Assembly: GCA_905371865.1 (NCBI GenBank)
Contig: CAJPNA010000063.1
Coordinates: 1-7,590 of the forward strand
Direction of reading: 5' to 3'
From: an uncultured Carnobacterium sp.
GTDB taxonomy: Bacteria; Bacillota; Bacilli; Lactobacillales; Aerococcaceae
DNA length: 7,590 bases
Each line of letters begins with the position of its first letter. Positions within the stretch are counted from its first letter, which is position 1. The notes beneath the pieces were generated by a model that was given only the letters and a program-made list of their open reading frames with translations, had not been told where the DNA came from and did no database searches. Positions 1-5,477 of the stretch are shown here, in pieces. Made by a program: the position numbers and the translations under genes.

Positions 1-450
1 GCAGCACAAACAGCTACTCAAGTCGTTTCATTCGGTTTCAACTATTCATATGGGGAACAACCAGCGATGGTATTAGAAAAGATGCCAGATTGGTTTGCTT
101 CAATCATGCAAATTATGATTCCTAATGTTGAAGTTGCGCATTTAATGCAAAAAGTAATGTCATTTGTAGAGTTAGCAATCGGTCTTGCTATTATGGCTGG
201 TTTCTTAACATGGATTGTCAACGCAGTGACAATCGGTTTAGTCGCAACATTCTGCTTATCAGGAATGTTCTACTGGGTAAACATGTGGTTTGTTCCTGCT
301 GCAATTGCATTAATGAACGGCTCAGGTCGCGCGTTTGGTTTAGACTACTACTTCATTCCTTGGTTCCAAAGAACAGCTGGGAAATGGTGGTATGGTAAAT
401 CGAAAGCAATCTATGGCTTCGATAAGCAAGGAACCCAACTTGTAAAATAG
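1..450 (+). CDS. ndh2: Ndh2-type NADH dehydrogenase of the EET locus, C-terminal membrane part (5' end missing)
   Basis: This open frame enters from the left edge in codon phase 1 and stops at TAG 448-450, leaving 149 residues. The NAD/FAD-binding Rossmann folds of a type II NADH dehydrogenase would lie upstream and are not visible, so the call rests on the tail and on the neighbours. The tail has hydrophobic segments at about residues 56-76 and 78-106 of the fragment. They are followed by NGSGRAFGLDYY and a basic, aromatic end (WWYGKSKAIYGF). EET-linked Ndh2 proteins carry an extra C-terminal membrane region of this kind, whereas ordinary Ndh enzymes attach to the membrane only peripherally. 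The family passes electrons from NADH to a dedicated demethylmenaquinone-type pool. The four genes downstream are EET genes, which supports the assignment. The segment also resembles DoxX-family membrane proteins, so a DoxX-like protein is the main alternative. Confidence 0.72.
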   Translation, partial: AAQTATQVVSFGFNYSYGEQPAMVLEKMPDWFASIMQIMIPNVEVAHLMQKVMSFVELAIGLAIMAGFLTWIVNAVTIGLVATFCLSGMFYWVNMWFVPAAIALMNGSGRAFGLDYYFIPWFQRTAGKWWYGKSKAIYGFDKQGTQLVK

Positions 451-454
451 GATA

Positions 455-463
455 TGGTATAAT
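455..463 (+). promoter_or_regulatory. Extended -10 promoter element upstream of dmkB
   Basis: TGGTATAAT is a perfect extended -10 (TGn plus TATAAT). No good -35 lies 16-18 bp upstream, which is usual for extended -10 promoters. Transcription should start near position 470. That falls inside the 5' arm of the ndh2 terminator, so the dmkB message would lack most of that arm. This is inferred from sequence only. Confidence 0.5.
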
Positions 464-495
464 GAGGTCGACAATTTTTGTCGGCTTCTTTTTTT
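464..495 (+). terminator. Intrinsic terminator after ndh2
   Basis: Bases 464-474 pair with 478-488 in an 11-bp stem with two G-U pairs and a three-base loop. A T run at 489-495 follows. It begins 13 bases after the ndh2 stop codon and ends before the dmkB ribosome binding site. Confidence 0.75.
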
Positions 496-521
496 AAAAG
501 TCGATATGAAGGAGAAAATAT

Positions 522-1499
522 ATGACGGCTGTACATCCAATGTGGATGAATTATCCAGAACTTCACGAAGAACTAAAACAAGTAAAAAAAATAATGAGAG
601 ATTCCATTCAAATAGAGAATAAGGCCATTAAGGATGCAATTTTATCAGTCCTTGATTCTGGAGGGAAAATGGTTCGTCCTGCATATTTGATTCTATTCTC
701 TATGTGGAATGACAATAGAAATAAAGAAGAAGTTCATGCTGTCGCGGCTGCTCTGGAGTTATTACATGTGGCAACATTATTCCATGATGATGTGATAGAT
801 GAATCTAGCGTTCGAAGAGGTCAAGAGACGATTAGTGCAAAATTGGGGAATCGAGTAGCCATTTATGCAGGGGATTATTTATTGACGGTTTGTTATCAAC
901 TGTTATCTTCCTATAGCAAAGATTTAGTGAATATCCAAATTCCCACACGTGGAATGATGCAAGTAATTCAAGGGGAACTGTCTCAAATGGAAGAACGTTA
1001 TCGTTTAGACGTGACGGTACAAGACTATCTGAAGAGAATTGAAGGGAAAACAGCGCAACTTTTTATGTTAAGTTGTATGATGGGAGAACAATTTTCACTT
1101 TTGAAAGAAGAAGCAAGAGCAAGGCAAATTGGCCATGCGATAGGAATGTCTTTCCAAATTTTAGATGATATCTTAGATTATGAAATTGATGCTCATCAAT
1201 TTGGGAAACCGGTATTAGAGGATGTAGCTCAAGGGGTGTATACTTTACCGCTCATTATAGCTTTTCCTAAAAAAGAAAAGGAATTTCGTTCACTTCTTGA
1301 GAAAAAAGAACGTATCTCTGATGGAGAAAGAAAAAAAGTGCAACAACTGGTATTAAAATCTGGTGGAGTAGAGTCTGCTAAAGTATTAGCTAAAAAATAT
1401 ACGGATCGCGCTTTGCAACAAATTGAACGACTGCCAGAGAAGAATGTAAAATCGATGTTGTATGATATCACAAGCCGTTTATTGCAGCGAGAATATTAA
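522..1499 (+). CDS. dmkB: Polyprenyl (heptaprenyl-type) diphosphate synthase of the EET locus
   Basis: This 325-residue trans-prenyltransferase has the normal family length. GGKMVRP (47-53) is the conserved allylic-substrate loop. The first aspartate-rich motif is DDVID (89-93), followed by the basic stretch SVRRGQ. The second aspartate-rich motif is DDILD (215-219), followed by GKPVLEDVAQGVYTLPL. Both motifs bind magnesium and diphosphate, so the enzyme looks catalytically intact. The family adds isopentenyl diphosphate units to a short allylic diphosphate to build the long isoprenoid tail of quinones. GAAGGAGA at 508-515 fixes the start. In EET loci this paralogue is called DmkB and supplies the tail for a quinone pool separate from the respiratory menaquinone. 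That role is inferred from the neighbours, because the general menaquinone enzyme (HepT/IspB type) has the same motifs. Product chain length cannot be read with confidence. Confidence 0.85.
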   Translation: MTAVHPMWMNYPELHEELKQVKKIMRDSIQIENKAIKDAILSVLDSGGKMVRPAYLILFSMWNDNRNKEEVHAVAAALELLHVATLFHDDVIDESSVRRGQETISAKLGNRVAIYAGDYLLTVCYQLLSSYSKDLVNIQIPTRGMMQVIQGELSQMEERYRLDVTVQDYLKRIEGKTAQLFMLSCMMGEQFSLLKEEARARQIGHAIGMSFQILDDILDYEIDAHQFGKPVLEDVAQGVYTLPLIIAFPKKEKEFRSLLEKKERISDGERKKVQQLVLKSGGVESAKVLAKKYTDRALQQIERLPEKNVKSMLYDITSRLLQREY

Positions 1500-1518
1500 T
1501 AACTATTCATTCACAAAG

Positions 1519-1550
1519 AAAGGTGTTTTCGTTTCAGAAACACCTTTTTC
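1519..1550 (+). terminator. Intrinsic terminator after dmkB
   Basis: AAAGGTGTTT (1519-1528) pairs perfectly with AAACACCTTT (1538-1547), and a T-rich tail follows. It lies 19 bases after the dmkB stop codon and about 65 bp before the pplA -10 element, so dmkB and pplA are probably separate transcripts. Confidence 0.85.
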
Positions 1551-1615
1551 ACTTTATTCCTTTAAGTAAAAAGAAGAACAAAATTCCAGAGAAAACTAGA
1601 CTTTTGCCCGTGATA

Positions 1616-1624
1616 TGCTATAAT
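1616..1624 (+). promoter_or_regulatory. Extended -10 promoter element of pplA
   Basis: TGCTATAAT is a consensus extended -10. No convincing -35 is visible at the usual spacing. The predicted start, near 1631, leaves a leader of about 37 bases before the pplA ATG at 1668. Confidence 0.55.
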
Positions 1625-1667
1625 AGATGTTACGAAATATAAAACATAGAGAAGGATGGTAAAAACC

Positions 1668-2204
1668 ATGACTATCAAAAAATCTTTATCTGCAACCGCA
1701 GTATTATTATCATCAGTGTTTGTTTTAGCAGCATGTGGCGGAAACAGCAAAACAGATTCAAGCAAAACAACAACACAAGCAGCTACAACACAAACTGCAA
1801 CAACACAAGCGGCAGCACAAAAATCTGATGCAGCTTTAAAAGATGGTACTTATAAATTAGTATCAGCTGCTGACAAACGTGGTTGGCATGTTGAATTTAC
1901 GATTACTGTTGAAGGTGGAAAAATCACTAAATCTGATTATGACAACTTAAACGATAAAGGTGAACGTAAATCAGCAGATGCTGCATACGAAAAATCAATG
2001 AAAGATAAAGTGGGTACTGGACCGGCTGAATACTTTAAAGCATACAATGAAGGCCTTGTTGCAAAACAAAATCCTAAAGATGTTGAAGTAGTAGCAGGAG
2101 CAACCAATGCACATACTTCATTTGTGGAATATGCAAACAAATTAATTGAAGCTGCTAAAAAAGGCGATACTACTGAAATTAAAGTAGAAGCACCAAAAAA
2201 CTAA
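1668..2204 (+). CDS. pplA: FMN-binding electron-transfer lipoprotein, single domain (PplA-like)
   Basis: The 178-residue precursor has a lipoprotein signal peptide: KK at 4-5, a hydrophobic core, and lipobox LAAC with the lipidated cysteine at 23. A Thr/Gln/Ala-rich linker (about 31-51) holds three TTQ(A/T)A repeats and should act as a flexible tether through the cell wall. Residues 57-162 form one FMN-binding domain: DGTYKLVSAADKRGW, FTITVEGGKI, then VVAGATNAHT. T146 in GAT is the likely site of covalent FMN attachment, analogous to the flavinylated Thr of NqrC and PplA. In EET, PplA sits outside the membrane and relays electrons to extracellular acceptors. Listeria PplA is larger and, as I recall, has two such domains, so this is a reduced form. 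I chose the ATG at 1668 over the in-frame ATG at 1656 because AGAAGGA (1650-1656) is spaced correctly only for 1668. The residue before GAT is Ala rather than the common Ser/Thr. Confidence 0.87.
   Translation: MTIKKSLSATAVLLSSVFVLAACGGNSKTDSSKTTTQAATTQTATTQAAAQKSDAALKDGTYKLVSAADKRGWHVEFTITVEGGKITKSDYDNLNDKGERKSADAAYEKSMKDKVGTGPAEYFKAYNEGLVAKQNPKDVEVVAGATNAHTSFVEYANKLIEAAKKGDTTEIKVEAPKN
1770..1814 (+). repeat. Three 15-bp imperfect tandem repeats in the pplA linker
   Basis: Three consecutive 15-base units (1770-1784, 1785-1799, 1800-1814) each begin with ACAACACAA and encode TTQAA, TTQTA and TTQAA. The unit is a multiple of three, so gain or loss of copies would change tether length without shifting frame. 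It is short and may be simple low-complexity drift. Confidence 0.7.
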
Positions 2205-2226
2205 TGGATTACAAGTTAAGACTGTG

Positions 2227-2256
2227 AACTCCTGTACTTTTCGTGCAGGAGTTTTT
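2227..2256 (+). terminator. Intrinsic terminator after pplA
   Basis: Bases 2227-2237 pair with 2243-2253 in an 11-bp stem with one T-G pair and a five-base loop. A T run at 2252-2256 follows. It starts 22 bases after the pplA stop codon. Confidence 0.85.
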
Positions 2257-2262
2257 AGTTTA

Positions 2263-2329
2263 TTGATTAGAAATCTTGTGAGGATATACTGGCGTAAAGT
2301 TTAGTTTTTTATGAAAAATGCGATATAAT
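2263..2329 (+). promoter_or_regulatory. Candidate promoters for the fmnB-dmkA unit
   Basis: Two overlapping possibilities are visible. The upstream one has TTGATT (2263-2268), a 16-bp spacer and TATACT (2285-2290). The downstream one has a perfect TATAAT (2324-2329) with only a weak -35-like TTAGTT (2301-2306) 17 bp upstream. Either would start transcription between the pplA terminator and the fmnB ribosome binding site. The sequence alone does not say which is used. Confidence 0.45.
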
Positions 2330-2357
2330 ACATAGGATGAATGAGAAGGAGAGTGTT

Positions 2358-3461
2358 ATGAGAAAAAAGTGGATGACATGGGGGCTAATGGCAGTGATGG
2401 GGACATCCGTCTTAGCTGCTTGCCAGAATCAATCAAATAATGAAGCCGACACAGTTTCGGGGGCGTCAATTAATACTCCAAGAGAAATCATTAAATCTCC
2501 GGTGAAAAAGACAGATTTCTTATTAGGAACGGCTGTATCATTGTCCGTCTATCATCCTAATTCAGAGGCTCTAATCGAGAGTGCTTTGGAGATGATTAAA
2601 GATTTAGAAAAGAGAATTACCGTGAACGCTTCTGGCTCTGAAGTGGATGAAGTAAACATTGCTGCAGGAGAAAAGCCTGTAAAGGTCAGCTCAGATGTTT
2701 ATGAGCTCATTAAATTAGGATTGGAATATAGTGCGGAATTTAACGGTGCATTTGATATTACTGTGGGACCATTAACCGCGTTGTGGCATATCGGGTTTGA
2801 TGATGCCAAAAAACCTACTCAAGAAGAAATTGATGCAGTCCTATCCCTTGTCGATTATAAGGAAGTAGAGCTAAATGATGCTGAACAAACGGTGTTCTTG
2901 AAGAAAAAAGGAATGAAGTTGGATTTAGGCGGGATTGCAAAAGGATATATTGCCGATAAGGTTTGGGATTATTTTGCTAAAGAAGGTGTAACCACGGCCG
3001 TTATCGATTTAGGTGGAAATATTGTTGTTATGGGAGGTTCCCCTGCAAGAAATGGTGTGGCTTGGAATGTAGGAATTCAAGATCCAGTAGAATCTCGCGG
3101 GACAACTTTAGGGACGATTTTAGAAAAAGATAAAACGATTGTCACTTCAGGAATCTATGAACGATACTTAAAAGTGGACAATCAAGTTTATCATCATATT
3201 CTAAATCCAAAAACAGGATATCCATATGAGAATAATATCGAAGGAGTGTCGGTGATTGTAAATCGTTCGACTAAAGGAGATGCTTTATCGACTTCGATGT
3301 TTTCTATAGGGGTAAAAGATGGTCTGGAATATGCAAATAGCCATAAAGATGTGGATGTCATTTTTGTGACAAAGGATAAAAAGGTCTATGTATCCGATTC
3401 GATTAAAGAGACTTTCAAACTAACAAACGGAGCACTTGAGTTGAAGGAGTCTATAGAATGA
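2358..3461 (+). CDS. fmnB: Extracytosolic FMN transferase, ApbE family lipoprotein
   Basis: The 367-residue protein has a lipoprotein signal with lipobox LAAC, cysteine at 22. The ApbE domain covers about residues 50-365 with the family motifs in order: GAFDITVGPLTALW (130-143), DLGGIAKGYIAD (189-200), AVIDLGGNIVVMG (214-226), VTSGIYERY (262-270), HHILNPKTGYP (279-289) and GDALSTSMF (307-315). The DALST segment contributes to Mg and FAD binding. ApbE enzymes cleave FAD and attach FMN covalently to a Ser/Thr of target proteins. Anchored outside the membrane and encoded next to pplA, its obvious substrate is PplA. I prefer the ATG at 2358 to the in-frame ATG at 2337 because AGAAGGAGAG (2344-2353) precedes it at proper spacing and it gives a normal signal peptide. 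The stop codon overlaps the start of dmkA in ATGA, indicating translational coupling. Confidence 0.93.
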   Translation: MRKKWMTWGLMAVMGTSVLAACQNQSNNEADTVSGASINTPREIIKSPVKKTDFLLGTAVSLSVYHPNSEALIESALEMIKDLEKRITVNASGSEVDEVNIAAGEKPVKVSSDVYELIKLGLEYSAEFNGAFDITVGPLTALWHIGFDDAKKPTQEEIDAVLSLVDYKEVELNDAEQTVFLKKKGMKLDLGGIAKGYIADKVWDYFAKEGVTTAVIDLGGNIVVMGGSPARNGVAWNVGIQDPVESRGTTLGTILEKDKTIVTSGIYERYLKVDNQVYHHILNPKTGYPYENNIEGVSVIVNRSTKGDALSTSMFSIGVKDGLEYANSHKDVDVIFVTKDKKVYVSDSIKETFKLTNGALELKESIE

Positions 3462-4408
3462 TGTCAAAAAAAGAGTTTATTGAATTAGTGGAATTGCGAA
3501 CGAAATTGGCTAGCGTTTTCCCATTTTTAACTGCTTTATGCTATTCTTTTATATTATTTAAAGAAATTAACCTTCTTAACATGAGCCTCTTCTTTATTGG
3601 AATGTTGTCATTTGATATGGCTACGACTGTTATGAATAATTTGATGGACTATGTTAAAGCAAAAAACTCCGATTACCGTGATTATCATAATGTGATTGGA
3701 ACAAGTAGTATAACGGTGAAAAAAGCGTGGCAAGTATTTGGGATTCTGTTTGCAGTAGCTACAGTTTTTGGAATCGTGCTTGTAGCGCGCACGAATATTC
3801 TTCTCTTAATGGTCGGTGCACTTTGTTTCTTTATCGGTGTGTTCTATACATTTGGCCCAATTCCGATTTCTCGGATGCCTCTTGGTGAAGTGTTGTCAGG
3901 CTTCACGATGGGATTTGGGATTTTTTGGATAACTGTATTTTTAAATGTGCCAGAAGGAATTATTTTTGCAGGCGTGCAGTTAGACGGAAGTATTTTAACG
4001 ATGCAACTGGATATCGTTGCTCAGTTAAAGGTGTTTCTATTATCACTGCCACTTGTTTGTACTATTGCCAATATCATGTTAAGCAATAACATCTGTGATT
4101 TAGAAACGGATATTACCAACCACCGTTATACACTGGTTTACTATATTGGAAAGAAACAAGCTTTAGTAGTGTATCAAATGCTTTATGCAGTTGCGTTGGG
4201 GGCGATTCTACTAGCTGTATTGTTAGGAGTTGCGCCATGGATCCTACTTGGTGTTCTTGTAGTCGGAATTCCTATTTATAAACATATTCAGCAGTTCAAA
4301 GCTGTACAAGATAAGAAAACAACCTTTACTTTAGCCATTAAAAATATGGTAATGATTCATTCTTTGCAAATTATTCTGCTTCTTGTAGCAATATTACTAG
4401 GCTACTAG
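3458..4408 (+). CDS. dmkA: UbiA-family prenyltransferase, EET demethylmenaquinone synthase-like
   Basis: This 316-residue integral membrane protein has about eight or nine hydrophobic helices and the UbiA/MenA pattern. The first aspartate-rich region is NNLMDYVKAKNSD (60-72). YTFGPIPISRMPLGEVLSG (130-148) matches the MenA loop. The second motif is NNICDLETD (210-218), followed by HRYTLVYYIG. The family transfers a polyprenyl chain to an aromatic ring, in MenA to 1,4-dihydroxy-2-naphthoate. Compared with canonical MenA, the first motif has NN where ND is usual, the second has Cys where Arg is usual, and the GKRTL stretch reads NHRYTL. This fits a specialised paralogue rather than the housekeeping enzyme. 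Together with dmkB it probably makes the EET-specific quinone. The start overlaps the fmnB stop (ATGA), and AAGGAG at 3444-3449 serves it. An ATG three bases later is a possible alternative. No terminator follows. Confidence 0.85.
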   Translation: MMSKKEFIELVELRTKLASVFPFLTALCYSFILFKEINLLNMSLFFIGMLSFDMATTVMNNLMDYVKAKNSDYRDYHNVIGTSSITVKKAWQVFGILFAVATVFGIVLVARTNILLLMVGALCFFIGVFYTFGPIPISRMPLGEVLSGFTMGFGIFWITVFLNVPEGIIFAGVQLDGSILTMQLDIVAQLKVFLLSLPLVCTIANIMLSNNICDLETDITNHRYTLVYYIGKKQALVVYQMLYAVALGAILLAVLLGVAPWILLGVLVVGIPIYKHIQQFKAVQDKKTTFTLAIKNMVMIHSLQIILLLVAILLGY

Positions 4409-4415
4409 TGTTGAC

Positions 4416-4444
4416 TTGACAAAATTTCACTGTTTCCTTATGAT
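4416..4444 (+). promoter_or_regulatory. Strong sigma-A promoter for rpmG-secE
   Basis: TTGACA (4416-4421) and TATGAT (4439-4444) are separated by exactly 17 bp. This is the best complete promoter in the window. It lies immediately after the dmkA stop codon and should start transcription near 4451, about 29 bases before the rpmG ATG. Confidence 0.8.
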
Positions 4445-4479
4445 TAAATAGATATGGATTTATAGAAAGTAGTGAAAAT

Positions 4480-4632
4480 ATGGCTCAGAAAAAAGCGGCG
4501 TTAGCTTGTAGCGTATGTGGTTCAAGAAATTACACCATTACGCTTGGACAAAATCGACGAGTAGAACGTCTAGAAATTAAAAAATTCTGCAAGTATTGCA
4601 ACAAACAAACACTACATCGCGAAACAAAATAA
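4480..4632 (+). CDS. rpmG: 50S ribosomal protein L33, zinc-binding form
   Basis: This 50-residue protein reads MAQKKAALACSVCGSRNY at its start and ends in LHRETK, a clear L33. Cysteines at 10, 13, 37 and 40 form two CxxC pairs, so this is the zinc-ribbon (C+) version rather than the cysteine-free paralogue that Firmicutes often use in low zinc. L33 sits in the large subunit near the E site. The L33 copy next to secE is a standard arrangement in Gram-positive bacteria. The ribosome binding site is weak (GAAAGTAGTG upstream), but start and length fit the family. The next gene, secE, follows after 19 bases. Confidence 0.95.
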   Translation: MAQKKAALACSVCGSRNYTITLGQNRRVERLEIKKFCKYCNKQTLHRETK

Positions 4633-4651
4633 AAGGAAGAGGAGATTCGGA

Positions 4652-4822
4652 ATGCGTTTTTTATCAAATGTTTTTAAAGAGATGAAAAAAGTAACATGGC
4701 CAACAGGTAAAGAAGTAAACAAATACACTATTACAGTAATTATTACTGTATTAGTAGCATTAGGTTTTTTTGCTGTGGTGGACTATGGGGTTCATCAACT
4801 CATTACATTCCTTTTAAAATAA
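4652..4822 (+). CDS. secE: Preprotein translocase subunit SecE
   Basis: This 56-residue protein has the short, one-helix form typical of Gram-positive SecE. The cytoplasmic amphipathic part carries the family signature EMKKVTWPTGKEV (10-22). A single transmembrane helix follows at about residues 26-48, with a short tail. SecE clamps SecY in the protein-conducting channel, so it is needed for export, including export of the lipoproteins encoded upstream. The ribosome binding site GGAAGAGGAG (4635-4644) is good. The gene is probably co-transcribed with rpmG, but a strong hairpin separates it from nusG. Confidence 0.95.
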   Translation: MRFLSNVFKEMKKVTWPTGKEVNKYTITVIITVLVALGFFAVVDYGVHQLITFLLK

Positions 4823-4842
4823 TAGTACTTTATAGTGATTAG

Positions 4843-4851
4843 TGATATACT
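4843..4851 (+). promoter_or_regulatory. Possible extended -10 promoter of nusG
   Basis: TGATATACT matches an extended -10 (TGn plus TATACT). No clear -35 is present. A start near 4858 would place the hairpin at 4863-4889 at the very 5' end of the nusG leader. Without this or read-through past the hairpin, nusG has no visible promoter. Confidence 0.45.
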
Positions 4852-4862
4852 AAAAGCAGTTG

Positions 4863-4890
4863 AAAAAACCTTCGTCTTGAAGGTTTTTTT
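4863..4890 (+). terminator. Intrinsic terminator (or nusG leader hairpin) between secE and nusG
   Basis: AAAAAACCTTC (4863-4873) pairs perfectly with GAAGGTTTTTT (4879-4889) around the loop GTCTT, and seven T residues run from 4884 to 4890. The structure is a textbook intrinsic terminator in the + direction, 40 bases after the secE stop codon. Its A-tract/T-tract symmetry means it might also act on the minus strand, but no minus-strand gene is near. Confidence 0.85.
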
Positions 4891-4930
4891 ATATGGAAAA
4901 ATGTGGTTGATTCTTTAAGGAGGAGTATTA

Positions 4931-5476
4931 ATGGAAAAAGAATGGTATGTATTACACACGTATTCAGGATATGAAAACAAAGTAAAATCAAATCTTTTAT
5001 CACGTATCCAAAGTATGGGGATGGAAGAAAATATTTTTCGCGTCATCGTTCCTGAAGAAGAGGAAGTTGAAGTAAAAGATGGTAAAACAAAAACAACGGT
5101 GGAAAAAACTTTCCCTGGTTATGTATTAGTAGAAATGGTCATGTCTGACCAAGCTTGGTATGTAGTTCGTAACACTCCTGGTGTAACAGGTTTCGTTGGT
5201 TCGCACGGCGCGGGTTCAAAACCTTCTCCATTATTACCTGAAGAAGTAGAAGCAATCTTAGGACGTATCGGTGAAAAAGTACATGCTCCAGTTGATTTAC
5301 ATGTATCTGTTGGAGACTACGTTATCATCACTGAAGGTGCCTTCAACGATATGAGCGGTAAAGTAGTAGAACTTGACCACGAAAAACAAAAAATTAAAGT
5401 GGCGATTGAAATGTTCGGTCGTGAAACCATTGCAGATTTAGACTTCCACCAAGTGAAAGAAGATGACTCTTATTAA
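4931..5476 (+). CDS. nusG: Transcription termination/antitermination factor NusG
   Basis: The 181-residue protein has the usual two-domain NusG build. The NGN domain (about 1-115) contains WYVLHTYSGYENKV (5-18), PGYVLVEM (62-69) and NTPGVTGFVG (81-90) and binds the RNA polymerase clamp. The C-terminal KOW domain (about 125-177) contains VSVGDYVIITEGAFNDMSG (126-144) and ends in DFHQVKE. NusG modulates pausing, elongation and termination and couples transcription to other machineries. The very strong site AAGGAGGAG (4917-4925) fixes the start. In many bacteria rplK-rplA follow; here pepT begins one base after the nusG stop codon. Confidence 0.97.
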   Translation: MEKEWYVLHTYSGYENKVKSNLLSRIQSMGMEENIFRVIVPEEEEVEVKDGKTKTTVEKTFPGYVLVEMVMSDQAWYVVRNTPGVTGFVGSHGAGSKPSPLLPEEVEAILGRIGEKVHAPVDLHVSVGDYVIITEGAFNDMSGKVVELDHEKQKIKVAIEMFGRETIADLDFHQVKEDDSY

Positions 5477-5477
5477 C

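Noticed and set aside
1524..1537. Sequence resembling a catabolite-response (cre) site after dmkB
   Set aside because: It does not fit the cre consensus at several positions and is fully explained as part of the terminator hairpin.
1656..1667. Upstream ATG for pplA (four residues longer)
   Set aside because: That ATG overlaps the ribosome binding site itself; the ATG at 1668 has correct spacing.
1562..1765. Minus-strand open frame covering the pplA promoter and signal peptide region
   Set aside because: It is antisense to pplA, its hydrophobic stretch is not a recognisable protein, and no ribosome binding site or promoter supports it.
1937..2140. Minus-strand open frame within pplA
   Set aside because: It lies wholly inside a clear FMN-binding domain and has no family features.
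2337..2357. Upstream ATG for fmnB (seven residues longer)
   Set aside because: AGAAGGAGAG lies inside this extension and serves the ATG at 2358, which begins a normal lipoprotein signal peptide.
4425..4477. Inverted repeat TTTCACT (4425-4431) and AGTGAAA (4471-4477) flanking the rpmG start of transcription
   Set aside because: Only seven bases match and the arms are 39 bp apart, with the left arm in the promoter spacer. I could not match it to a known operator such as Zur, and chance is likely in AT-rich DNA.
4893..4910. Five-codon upstream open frame in the nusG leader (MEKCG)
   Set aside because: It has no ribosome binding site and its length and content are consistent with chance.
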